From Flaccisagitta enflata (Eukaryota > Chaetognatha > Sagittoidea > Aphragmophora): a DNA stretch of 64,000 bases. The notes beneath the pieces were generated by a model. That model made no database searches and had not been told where the DNA came from. It worked only from the letters and a program-made list of their open reading frames with translations. The position numbers and the translations under genes are program-made. Location of the stretch: NCBI GenBank assembly GCA_965153355.1, contig OZ231127.1, positions 95,914,001 to 95,978,000 of the forward strand. The letters are read 5' to 3'. Below, piece by piece: positions 28,311 to 40,400 of the stretch (its first letter is position 1; each line of letters begins with the position of its first letter).

Positions 28311-29310
28311 TTTTGGGTAGCGGCCCCGTAGGGGGCGATGACCTATGCTTCCACACATAGGGGAAATTTCTCCTTCTTCTCCTTTTTGGGCAGCGGCCCC
28401 AAAGGGCCGATGTCCTGTAGGACACAGGGGTGAATTTCCATACGTCCGTCCGTACGTCCGTCCGTCCGTCCGTACGTACGTCCCCCCCCTCCGAAGCTTC
28501 TCAAGCCTTTCAGGCCTCAAATCCAGCCTCGCAGGCCTCAAATCTGGCGTCTTAGGCCTCAGATCTGGCCTCTCAGGCCTCAAATCCAGCTTCTCAGGCC
28601 TCAAATCCAGCCTCTCAGGCCTCAAATCCAGCCTCTCGAGCCTCAAAACCAGCCTCTCAGGCCTCAAATCCAGCCTCTTGGGCCTCAAATCCAGCCTCTT
28701 GGACCCTAAATCCAGCCTCTCAGGCCAAAATTCCCAATGAATATCACGGAAAATTACCCCAAATATGCCCTCTCAGGACGCATGGAAATTCACCCCTGTG
28801 TCCTACAGGACATCGGCCCTTTGGGGCCGCTGCCCTGCTCTCACTCCACTTCTTCAGCTAATCACTTCAAGCAGGGCATCGGGTACCGCTGACCATGTGC
28901 GATCCTTGGATGACTTGTTCTCCTTCTTCTCCTTCGTCCCCCCCCTCAGGCCCAAATCCTAGCCTCGAGGCTCAAATCCCAACTTTGAGGCTCAAATCCC
29001 AGCTTTGAAGCTCAAATCCCAGCCTTGAGGCTCAAATCCCAGCCTCAAGGCTCAAGCCTCAGAGCTCAAATCCCAGTCTTGAGGCTCAAATCCTAGCCTC
29101 CAGGCTCACATCCCAGCCTCAAAGCTCAAATCCCAGCATCTAGACTCAAATCCTAGCCTCCAATTCCAGCCTCCAGGCTCTAATTCCAGCCTTGAGGCTC
29201 AAATAAAAGCAGCATAGGTCATTGGCCCCTACGGGGCCGCTGCCCCTCTAACTACCTCACACCCAAAGCCACTCACAGAGGGGCAACAGGTACCGCTGAC
29301 CATCTAACGC
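28309..29310 (+). mobile_element. F1 element (outer) interrupted by a younger F1 element
   Basis: The outer copy has the head GGGTAGCGGCCCCGTAGGGG, an interior of GAGGCTCAAATCCCAGCCTT units, the inverse end near 29217-29245 and a tail to about 29310. The inner copy (28385-28917) splits it and is flanked by a perfect 17-bp duplication. Confidence 0.88.
28385..28917 (+). mobile_element. Nested F1 element with 17-bp target-site duplication
   Basis: Starts TTTGGGCAGCGGCCCC and ends GATCCTTGGATGACTTG. It is bounded by TTCTCCTTCTTCTCCTT at 28368-28384 and again at 28918-28934. Removing it restores the outer copy, so these are true element ends: 533 bp, TTTGGG...GACTTG. Confidence 0.85.
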
Positions 29311-29750
29311 TTTTGCGACTATTTTTTTTGCTTCCTTGTCTTTTCATCTTTCTTTTTTCTTTTTCTTCTTCTCCGTTCCTCTTTTCGTTCTTATTTTTTC
29401 TTTTTCTTTGTTTTTCCTTCTTTTTTTCTCTTTATTCCTTCAAGGCCTCTGGAACCTTCCGAACGGCCACCAACTCTTCCGAGCAGCGGCGCTGCGCGCT
29501 GCTCCACAATCAGCGCCGCGCCTCTGGGTATCGGTATCGCTGACCACATATTGCCCTTGGGCGACCTGTTGGGTGTTTTTGAGCTTTTTTAACTCACTGC
29601 TCCTGACTAAATGCCCTAGCGACCCTTGCTATCACTACCTTTGCTCACCGGCGTGCAACTAAAGTAGCCGTGTATCTGGCCGTAATGATCGTGTCCAAAA
29701 GTGGAAAACGGTGCATTTTCGCCCCTGCCCATCAGTCCGCAACTGTTTTG
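29311..29750. other. Pyrimidine-rich tract, F1 tail relic and F2 tail relic
   Basis: 29315-29440 is a T/C-rich tract. 29520-29575 is an F1 tail (TATCGCTGACCACATATTGC, GGGCGACCTG). 29640-29750 contains F2 internal/tail words. No gene. Confidence 0.65.
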
Positions 29751-30240
29751 AGTGCAGCCCCTCACGTTCCTAATGCAGTTGTTGCTTCCACAGCTGTTTC
29801 TGCAGCCACTGCAGTTATTTATGGTAAATAAATGTTCAGTTTTCACAACTTCCAGACCTAGCTCATTTGTCGAGATATGGCGGAGGAGAGGCGCTCTGCT
29901 GCGGGAGGTAGATACTAGACAATATTGATTTGAGGCCGCCATACTATCGGCAATGAACAAAGACATTATATACTTTTGAAAGATTCATCAGCGGCGAACG
30001 TCAATACCATTTATATGTATACGAAGAACAAGTGATGCAGGGTCGCTGGAAGCCGTAGAAGAAAAACTTTTTTGTTACGGCGGCCACTGATCTGGATCAT
30101 CGCATTAAAAACTCAGTAAAATGACGAAAACTTTTATTTGGTACATCAGTAGAAACTCTCTTTTAGCGTAATCCTGAGATACTTTGAGGTGTTGGAGTCA
30201 ACCGGTTACATGAGGTTTGTGAAAATCAGAAATATCAATG

Positions 30241-30317
<77 letters not shown>

Positions 30318-32799
30318 AAAGGGTCAATCATCAATCATAAATTGTGCCCAAAGAAGCGAAGACTAACCGACCAACCTACAGAAATAGAACGAGCAAGCGA
30401 TCTTCCAGAATGAAACCAGCCAGTCGATACACGCTTTTCATTTTATAAGAACATGGATTTTTAAAGTCAGCCTCAGCGTTCTTATTTTCAGTTCCTTTTT
30501 GAGGCTCAAGCATTCTTAACTTGTTCTTATTTTTGAATTAGATAATCTCTTTAATTATATATCTATATTAATATAAAAGTTTGTTTTTTAAGCAATCATA
30601 AAATAAAAGATATTTTCATTAAAAAAAAAATGTAAAATTGATATCTAATAAATAATAGATTATCATTTTAGAAAGTATTATTTTTTTAAAAATTTATATT
30701 TTTATCTTCAAATCTAAGGCTTATTTTTTAACCAAATCTGAGCCTTATTTTTTGACCAAATCTGAGGCTGATGTTCTAATAAACAGTGTTCTTTTAAATA
30801 GAAAAGCGCGTAAGTGACCTTGCTAGCTAGAGATTCATGTCGGGATTATTTATGGATTGACCTTTCACCTAATGTCCTCATAAAATCAGTCAATGGCTCA
30901 TAATGAATTGTGGAAAAAACAGCCTAAACTCAAGATCAGAAACATTAACTGGATAACTTTAATTTCTAATACTGTATTTTTCAAATGAAGAAAGAATACT
31001 TAAAAACCTTTTGTTAAAGCTGTTTTTCCACAAACCTTACTTTACCCTGCCATCAATTACAACTGTAACAAAAGAAACCTTTATTGTGCGTAAAATATTT
31101 ATGTTGAAGAATTATGCTTTGTTTCCTCTGAAAGCACATGATCTAACATTCTGTCAAAACACAAAATTTTAAAGCACCGACTCAAATGGTTTGGCCACAA
31201 CACCTATTTGAATAAAAAAGTGACTAAATGTATTTAAGCAAATTTTGAATTGGAAAAAATTGAAATGTTTGTTCAAATTTTATCTATTGTAAAAAAAATT
31301 AGAAAATGAAAAAAAAAAATATATCAACATCATTTTTAATTTGCATGAATTTAAATCAATTTTTACATGAAAAATTACTTAAACATGATATTTTTGAAAA
31401 AAATCTTGAAAAATTTCAAAATCATGTGAAAACCAAACCGCTTGAGCCAGTGCTTTGAAATTTTGCATAAAGAAATGATAAGTTATTTGTTTTTAGATGA
31501 TACAAAGTATAATTCCTCAATATGAATACTTTAAGCATGATAACGGTTTCTTTTGGGTTATTTTCGCTGGCAGACTCCTAGCATCAATCATCATTACGAT
31601 CATGTCTTTTTTTGGTCAAATATTCTCAAATTTTTTTTAAAAAGTTGTAATTTTTTTACTCTTAGCTGAGGTAAAGACTTGATGAGAGGATTCACCGAGA
31701 AAAAAACACCAATTAGCACTTATCTTTGAAAATTTTGCATGTTTTTGACAGTGTCTTAGACCCGAATTATCATGTAATGTGTATGTAATGGGAACTTTTT
31801 CGATCGATTAGGAAATTTCTCTACTTTTTCAGGCCATTCAGGCATTTGGATTGTCATCCCGAACCATTTGTCAATCTTTTGACACCATGAGTTCTACGAG
31901 AAATTCTTTCAGATGTTCTGGTATTCTCTGAGATAAGAGGAAGGAATAATTAACAAAAATCAGCGTAAATATGACAGAAAGACGAAGTAGTTGGAATTTT
32001 CATACATTGAACACAGCGAGTGGCACTTTATACTCCTCTTTTCAATCAATGTTATCAAAGTTAAATGACAGACATAATGAATCAACTTTTGACTGAGCTT
32101 TACTGGTTAAAAATGAAAAAACTGAATTTCGGACATTTCAAATTATTAAACATTTGTAATTGTCCCAACAACGTCCTGCTTGACTGATCTATTTCCCGCA
32201 AATGCCCTCGCGTCTGGCAATGTAAAATTTGCCCCCCTATTGATAAAAAAGAAGTGGGGCAGTGATATAACAAAAGAATCAATCATCTTTCCTGAATTTT
32301 GGTAGGTCAGAGAGGAGAAAATTGAATTTCGGACATTTCAAATTATTAAACATTTTGCGCTGAAAAGCTAAAAATTGACTTTATGGGTTGCAAAACAGAA
32401 TCGGATCATTTTATTTGGTTGAAATGATAAGGAATGGCCCCTAGTAGATTACCAGAAAGGATTTCAAGCAAAAAACAAACTTTTATGAAAATCTTATTTT
32501 TACACAAAAAAAACGCTCAAAGCTACAGAGAAGATAGTGAAAATTCGGAAAAAAAACGAGGGCCCATTAAGATTGGGTGATCATGGATTTTGACCCCTTA
32601 AACACACACTTAATCCTATCTGAAAGAAAACAATGATTTCACTCATGTTCGAAATTGTGATTTTTTCTTTCATAGCTAGGAGTCTGTTAGCGGAAATCAC
32701 CTTTGTTACAGTTCTATTGGATGACAGGGTATCTAATTATTTGCTTTAAGTTGTTATTGTTACAACTGACTTCTTTTTTTGCCTTGTCTGGTTTACTTA
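29751..32799. other. AT-rich DNA without a recognisable gene
   Basis: 30243-30315 is a GA microsatellite. GAATTTCGGACATTTCAAAT occurs twice (about 32123 and 32325). GGCAGACTCCTAGC near 31568 and CTAGGAGTCTGTTAGC near 32678 are inverted partners that may bound an old foldback of roughly 1.1 kb. Confidence 0.55.
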
Positions 32800-33320
32800 G
32801 TCAGTGGACAAAACAAAATAGGTAGAGAGCTCACTCTGTTGGCTTTGATACAACCTACTGTTATTAAACAGCAAGTTGTAAACAACCACTGGTTGTAAAA
32901 ATTGCAGCCGGCTGTCATCTTACACGGCAAAAATCCAACCTAAACAGAATGGAACGTGACTAGCATATTCATAATTCTGATCAAATTCTGAGAAGTTTGA
33001 CATGTCACATTTAACACTTTTTACAAGAAATAATCTTTTGATATTATATTATAACTTTATTAAACATTGATAAAAAATTTTTACTTTCATATAAAAATGT
33101 GTGTTGTGATATATCAAACTTATCAGAATTTCACAAGAATTATGAATTTGCAGGTCTCATTCTATTTGGTGAAAGTTAGATTTTTGCCGATTTTGTAGCA
33201 TGACAGCCGACTGTAATTTTTACAACCAGTTGTTGTTTACATCCTGCTGTTCGATAACAGTAGGTTGGATCAAAGCCAACAGAGTGAGCTCTCTACCTAT
33301 TTTGTTTTGTCCACTGACTG
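32800..33320. mobile_element. 521-bp foldback MITE
   Basis: Ends GTCAGTGGACAAAACAAAAT and its inverse. Arms of about 230 bp carry ATTTTTGCCG and TGACAGCCG-type internal matches, with an AT-rich loop near 33040. TA flanks on both sides (32798-32799, 33321-33322). Confidence 0.85.
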
Positions 33321-35346
33321 TAGTAGTCCCAACTCCCAACCGCTAAAGTCAAGTGCAATGATGCAAAAACCGTGCGTATCATCAAAATTTTAAGGCACAG
33401 TAGGAACCCAGTCTTCTTACAAACATGCCGTTGATCAAACGTGGGAGCAGCCCATGTAGGCGTATGGGCTGGCTAATAAGGAATCCTCTAACATAGAGCA
33501 CCCAACAGACGATATTTTCTCCTCTGGATCAACTTTCTAACAAATCCTTAAGGCACGTAAGGAGAAAGGACATCCAAGCATCCCGTCATTGTTGAGGAAT
33601 ATCATACGCGATACTAAATTGGAGGGCGCTTCCTTGGCATCATTTCATTTATAAGGAGATATAAGTATGAAAGTAGGTGGGGCTGTTATGTAGCTGGACT
33701 GAGGCTGTGTTGCACAGAAATTGCTATTACTTCCCCATATGGCGTCATCTAAAATTTTGCGTTATGGAATTTCAGCCTCATATAGAGTCACTTAGCCAGC
33801 GATTAAAAAGCAATGTTGACTTATCTAGAGACCTACCATTGCTGGATTTTTATTTGAACTAAATATCTCCTAAGAGTATTGGTCTGCCTAACTATTCACA
33901 CTGAAACAGTATGATTTTTTTTTTCACATCAACTGACCTTCTTTGAATTAAGTTATCTAGAGAAATGTCATTGTTTTTCTGAACAATCTTTTATAAATGC
34001 ATTCAAGACCATGTATGATAAATGAGGCAGTGGGGAAAAATTAAAGAAAAATCACCGACGGCGTTGGTGGCATCATTGGCGGTACGAGAGTGGTAAAATA
34101 GAGAATTTTAGATGTTAAGACGATGACCAGTCGACGATCGCGATCTCAATGTGGAGAATTAAAAACAAGGCCGTGCAGGTGGGCAGTGATAAAACTGATT
34201 CATGCAAACATTTGGACAGGGGCAGTAGGTAATGTAAAAACAGTTTAACGCCGAAAAACTAACGGTGACGGATGGAGCAACCAACAGTAGGTTATATATT
34301 CACGTGCATACGACTAAAAAAGCAGGACCAAGTCCGCTCTGTCATGGAGCTGATAAACCCAACCATCCAGCAAACGCGCATAAAACGAATGCAAAGTCCT
34401 CTAAACATTGTCAATATCACCCCAAGAAAATTCCGACTGAAAACTAATTGAGCTAGTACGAAAAATAAAACGGCCTCAAGGTAAAATGAAAGTGCTTTCA
34501 AAATAGACCAAGTTCATCATAAATTTCAAAAAAAAGTTCAACGGTTATCTTTCTAAATTGGTGAGAAAGCTTGTACCCGATTATGCTTAATAATCATGCT
34601 CATAAACAGTTGGAGGACAAAGGAAAGTCGTAGGATTTATTTTGTAGCACTTTTTGGAGCAGAGAAGCCACAGGAGCAAGGTTACTAAGTCGATAGAGCA
34701 TGAAGAAATATTATAGATTTCCATTTTAGGATTTTTTTTAAAGGTGATGAAGAACACGCAATGACATTATCAATGACAAATCAATCTGACAAACAAGAAG
34801 GAACTAGGAAGTCGTGATCTAGTGAGAAAGGGAGATGAGAAAAACTAATGCAATCACATACGATATGCCTTCCCTCCATCAGATGACAATGAATTTCTGT
34901 AATCTGTAATATTTATGTTGTCGAAAGTTGGTACACAGAATAGTAATGCCCTAAAATTAACACTGACCAAGTTTCATCAACATCTGAGTACTGGTTCTCA
35001 AGTTTTCAAGGGTTGACACGACAAACAAACAAACAAACACCTTACTACACAATCAAAGCTATGTTATGGGATTTCCGCTTGTTACTATTGTTGGTTGGTT
35101 TGGCAGGACATTGTTCACCAGACGCATTTTTTTATCCATGGATTCAAGGTAACGCGAAAAGTTTTCGAAACAATTTTGAGTTTTTTCTCTTCATGGCGTC
35201 GGAGAAATTACGTAGCTCAGTTGGGATTCCCGATCGCCTTCGAGAGTGGAAACTTGCCCTCACTGGAGCCCTGACGGAGCTTTCAGCGTCTGGAAAATCT
35301 GAGAGCGAGAATGATAAGGGAGAGATGGGGGGGTAGAGAGTGAGAA

Positions 35347-35419
<73 letters not shown>

Positions 35420-35767
35420 AAGAGAGAGAGAGAAGAATAAGAGGGGGAGAAAGAGAGGTAGAGAGAGAGAGGTAGAGTATGAGGCATTATACATGATTGC
35501 AATAAACCTTGCTTAATTTACCAAAAAGAACCAAGTCTAGTATGCTGCAACTTAATGAGTTTGTACAAGGCAAAAAACAAGCTTTTTCATTCAACCAGCT
35601 ACTTTTTTATTATTGTATATATACCTCTAGGAATTACATAGATATTCCATAAGCGCATTTTGTTTTGCTGTACCGAGTCGTCTTCGCTGAGCTTGTGACC
35701 ATACTCTTAACCTCGATGTTGAATGATCCCTTGGACGCTGGGAAATGAACCAATCGGACTGAAAAAA
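33321..35767. other. No gene supported; GA microsatellite at 35349-35475
   Basis: 34885-35060 resembles a module also present at 47060-47240 (ACATCTGAGTACTGGTTCTC). A short Met-started hydrophobic frame at 35061 is partly repeat-derived and is not annotated. Confidence 0.5.
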
Positions 35768-35992
35768 AAAACAAGGCCAACACCTATAAGTCGCGTGTGA
35801 GACTTACACATTGACTTAGTATGACTTAGAATCACTTAGAATGACTTAGTATACCCTAAAATGACTTAACATAACTTAAAGAAATAAAATCAATAAAAAA
35901 AGTAAAAGTGTGACAGACCGACAGTACGACCAACCAACCGACCGACCAACGGATGGACAAAGCGGGGTGTAGAGTCGCGTGCACGCGACTAA
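35768..35992 (-). mobile_element. Short F2-type element, AATGACTTAG interior
   Basis: AAGGCCAACACCTATAAGTC start, a few ATGACTTAG units, GACCAACCGACCGACC tract and terminal hairpin GTCGCGTGCACGCGAC. Confidence 0.85.
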
Positions 35993-36012
35993 AATCAAAG
36001 GAAAACCTGGCT

Positions 36013-36689
36013 TTTTGGGCAGCGGCCCCGAAGGGGTCAAAGTCCTGTAGAACACAGGGGGACTTTCGTTCGTCCGTCCATCCGTCATTCTGTGCCTTCG
36101 TCCCCCCCAGGCCCTCACAGGCCTGAAATCTGCCCTCTCAGGCCTGAAATTTACTCTCTCAGGCCTTAAATTTGCCCTCACAGGCCTGAAATTTGCCCTC
36201 TCAGGCCTTGAATCTGCTCTCTCAGGCCTGAAATCTGCCCTCCCAGGCCTTAAATTTGCCCTCTCAGGCCTGAAATTTGTCCTCCCAGGCCTTAAATTTG
36301 CCCTCTCAAGGCTGAAATTTGCCCTCTCAGGCCTTGATCTGCCCTCTCAGGCCTGAAATCTGCCCTCTCAGGCCTGAAATCTGCCCTCTCAGGCCTGAAA
36401 TCTGCCCTCACAGATTCAAGGCCTGAGAGGGCAAGTTTCAGGTCTGAGAGGGCAAATTTCAGGCCTGAGAGAGTAAATTTCAGGCCTGAGTGGGAAAATT
36501 TCAGGCCTGTGTGGGCCTGGGGGTGACGGTCGGATGGAAGGACGGACGGACGAATGAAAGTCCCCCTGTGTTCTACAGGACTTCCTCTCCTTCGGGGCCG
36601 CTGCCCTGCTTCCCCTCACTCCAATTCACAATCATGCAGAGCAGGGCAACGGGTATCGCTGACCACATATTGCCCTTGGGCGATCTGTT
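36013..36689 (+). mobile_element. F1 element
   Basis: Head TTTGGGCAGCGGCCCCG, about 15 units of CAGGCCTGAAATCTGCCCTC, strand switch near 36415, inverse end block and intact tail to GGCGATCTG. Confidence 0.9.
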
Positions 36690-36691
36690 AG

Positions 36692-37206
36692 TTGTGTGCA
36701 CGCGACTCTACAACTCTCTTTGTCTGTCCGTCAGTCCGTCAGTCAAACTTTACTTTCTTTATTACTTTTCATTTTTTTTTCATTTTTAGTCATTCTAAGT
36801 CATTCTTAGTCATACAAAGTAATTAAAAGTCCTTTTTTAGCCATCTTAAGTTACATTAAGTAACTTAAGTCAATTCAACCATAGCGTCAATAAATCTGGC
36901 CATTTTCAAAATTCAATCTAACTGCTTTAATTTCTCAACCGTTCGAGCCACAGATTCCAGACACAACTCAGATGAAAGATCTTTCCAGACACCACCAATC
37001 TTAATCAATTTTTCTCAAGTTAAGGTAGTTCTCTCAAGCAAGGACAGCAAAGTAAGAAACAGAAAAACGTCCAATTTTATTGAAGCTATGGTTGATTAGT
37101 CATTTAAGTCATTTTACATCCTTTTATGTAATTTTATGTCATCATAGGTAATCTAAAGAAGATTCAAGTCATCCTTAGTTATCAATGTTTTGCACGCGAC
37201 TTATAG
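36692..37206 (+). mobile_element. F2-type element, forward orientation
   Basis: Head GTGTGCACGCGACTCTACAA, GTCCGTCAGTCCG tract, a GTCATTCTAAGTCATTCTTA interior interrupted by unrelated sequence, and end GCACGCGACTTATAGGTGTT. Confidence 0.75.
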
Positions 37207-37257
37207 GTGTTGGCGCTGTTTAACCTTCTACCCGCAAAACCTAACCTGATTAAACAA

Positions 37258-37431
37258 CTAGACGGCTGCACAACCAGTATGCTCGGCAGTGATTTGATTT
37301 TGATTTCCACCCACCTCATAAGATGCTCTCCGTATTTCCAAAAAATTGTGGAGTATGGCACAGCAGAAAATTGTTCTTGAATTTTGAACAATCGATTGTC
37401 CTCGCAAACCCCGCAGACATTTCCATCGTCC
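37258..37431 (-). CDS. Transposase last exon
   Basis: Acceptor catttctag. GRWKCLRGLRGQSIVQNSRT, then IFCCAILHNFLEIRRASYE, the family's C-terminal ACxxLHN helix. The frame continues 18 codons to TAG at 37260-37258. Alternatively GAG|GTGGGT at 37315 is a donor to a further exon. Confidence 0.82.
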   Translation of the reverse strand, partial: GRWKCLRGLRGQSIVQNSRTIFCCAILHNFLEIRRASYEVGGNQNQITAEHTGCAAV

Positions 37432-40400
37432 CTAGAAATGTGCAAGGTACAAAGTGAAAGATCTACGGGATACAATGCCTGATACACGGCTACCCCAATG
37501 ACGTGCGGGTGGGTGGGGGCCGTATTTGAAGTCACCGAAGCATTAGGGCTTGAGCAGTGAGGCCAAAGACTGCAAAAACAAAATAAAATGTAACCAACTA
37601 ACCAACCAATCCGAACAGACGGACTAAGTGGGGTGTACAGTCGCGTAGCTAAGACAATATTGACAAACAAGATCAGCCCTAGCCACTGACTGAATTCCAA
37701 AAACATCAATTACAAACTGAACTAACAATAATAATAATAATTGGATAGAACCTATTATATCTATGCTTGAGCACATCCTGAAAGAAAAAGAAAGAACTGC
37801 AAGTGGAGCAGGGTCACAATATCGTTATGGATGGGTGGGCAGGGGCATCCAACCCCCATCCACAACCCAACCTCCAACCAATACACGAACATACACAAAA
37901 AGTACCCGAAATGCTCGTTTTTCCACTTTTTGATATGATCATCACAGATGGATGGACTAACAGACAGACGGACAGACAAAGCCGTTTCTGCAACTAAAAA
38001 GTTAATAAACCACGCTTATGTCTTTCTAAAACAACTAATGAGCACACGTCTAATTCAAAAATTGTTAAAAAATTATCTTTCAGTTAAATGCTACATAATT
38101 CAATAACCAACAATGTTCGTTAGTTGGTTGGTCTATTGGAATCTTTGCTTCTTCGTCATTTAAGGGCGGTTCTTGTGTCACTACCCCTGCCCTATCTTCG
38201 CTGAAAGAAACGCAGCAGTTTTAAAAATAGCATCATTTTTGGAAGAGTATTGCTCCTAAACGAGTAAAGCTACAGACCCCAGATTGGTCCCATTTTAAAG
38301 CCCTCCTTTAAATCATTAAAATGGGACCAATCTGGGAAGTGTAGCTTTATTCGTTAAAGAGCAGCATTCTTCCACAGTTGATGCTATTTCTATGACTGCT
38401 GCGTTTCATTTGGCGAAGATAGTAATATCAGATTGACCTTTTCTATCATGGCTTCTGCCCACACGCACGCGTCCAATATTTGGCGTTGTAAGCTAATATT
38501 TCAGACAGGCATCGATAGAAAAGATGAATAATAATTCAACCCACAGATCAACATTTGCTCAAAACTGCACATGCTTAACTTACTTTTAATCTTCCAATGC
38601 ACTTTTCTACGGCCGCACGGCCACGGCTCAAACGACGGTTGAATTTACGTTTATTGGGACATAATTGTTCATTGTGTCTTTCAACAAACGGCTTGATTAG
38701 TGTCGGAGCAATTGGGTAAGCTATAAGAAGAATAGAATTCGAAAACAATAAGAAAACGACCCATGATCATAATAGGTCTTACGTAAACTAGTGACGAGGG
38801 GTCACAATATCACCCCTCACACCTTCTCCCCCCCCCCACACACAAACAAAGCATTTCAAACGCTTGTGCTTGTTTTCCCACTTTTCGACTTGTGCTAACA
38901 GACCAATGGAGGGACTGATGCACTGACGGACCAACAGACGATGCCTCTTATAGAGTTGTAGCAGTATCAAAAATTGATGCTAACAGTGGCAAAAAAAAAA
39001 CACAAAAAAAAAACCGGATGCTGATTTTTGATCAAGGATTTCTCAGTAACTAAGAAAGATAAACCCTTAAAATCCATGATATTTTCAAAGAGCTTCGAAA
39101 TATCTTTCTTTTGAGTTCTCACAGAACATTGTAGCTTCAATACTTCAGAAATTATGATGCTTTAAAGATAACCACTAAGAAATCTCGAATCTGACCTCTT
39201 TCTTTTTAGAGTAACCAACTTTGAAATGATACAGCTTGTAAACGAATAAGAATCATGATTTCTGCTTGATTCCATCTGGTAAAGAATCAAGGATACTTCA
39301 ACTTTACCTTGAATTGCGATCCATTTATTTGATTTCTTTGTTCTACAGAATATGTGAAACAAAAAATGTCTTATTGTCAGGCATAGTAATTTGCTTTCAA
39401 GAAAATGGGTGTTGAATTTCAATCATATGTCATTTAAAAGTTTCTAGATTTGGTCTAGATTTGTAGAGTTTTTGAAGCTCTTAAAAATGCTCATAGATTT
39501 CAAGTAAAAAGTATGTGCAGTATTCAGTCAACATGAAAAACCGAGCGTCCGGTTTTTATTTTGGCCACCGTTACTAATGCCCCTGGCCCATTTACCCAAA
39601 AAAGCATACCCGAGTCGCCCACTATGTAGGGATGGATGGGTACCAATTCATTTGGATCATTTTGCTTGTTGAGAACAAATTTTCGAACCTAGAACACAAC
39701 CACAAATTTACAAAAAAAGCAAGATAGTCAGGTAGCCTTATTGACCTATCCGCCATGGCTATAAACATGTAAGTTTAATCAATGACATAAATAGGTGTTA
39801 AAACATTTACTGATACAATTTCCCTATTCCTAATAGAATCTCAACCAACCTCTGGGAAAAAATTATGGGCTTCAAGTCTTTCTCTGAGACAGCCATTCTG
39901 ATAAATATAGGCATCATGCCTACCAGCCGGTCGTCCTGAAACAAAATAATCAATTTGTTGGTTCCTTTAATTTTTTTATACCCATGTATTACCAACACTC
40001 CCTATCAGCAACACCTTCTTTGGGATCATCACATTGTTACATATTAGCCAAACCAAAATTGAAAAAAAGATTGAAAAAAAAAAGATTGAAAAAATCTTAA
40101 AAGAGTACAGGTCCGCCACTGGGGTCAAACAGCGTTGTCAAACGGCGTTGTCAAACGGCGTCATTAAATGGCATCGTCAAACAGGGTTGTCAAACGGCAT
40201 CATTAAATGGCATCGTCAAACAGGGTTGTCAAATGGTATTGTCAAACAGCGTCGTCAAATGGCGTTGTCAAACGGCGTTATCAAACAACATTGTCAAACG
40301 GCATTGTCAAACGGCATTGTCAAACGGCATTGTCAAACGGCATTGTCAAACGGCATTGTCAAACGGCATTGTCAAACGGCATTGTCAAACGGCATTGTCA

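Noticed and set aside
32100-32282. - strand frame with CQTRGHLREIDQSSRT
   Set aside because: Isolated, no splice-compatible neighbours found and no family recognised.
35061-35336. Short frame starting with a signal-peptide-like stretch MLWDFRLLLLLVGLAG
   Set aside because: The start lies in a repeat module also present near 47.2 kb, and the rest has no recognisable domain; chance is likely.
35973-35995. Helitron 3' end (hairpin followed by CTAA)
   Set aside because: The hairpin directly overlaps CTAA where a short gap is expected, and no TC-type 5' end is seen at the other side.
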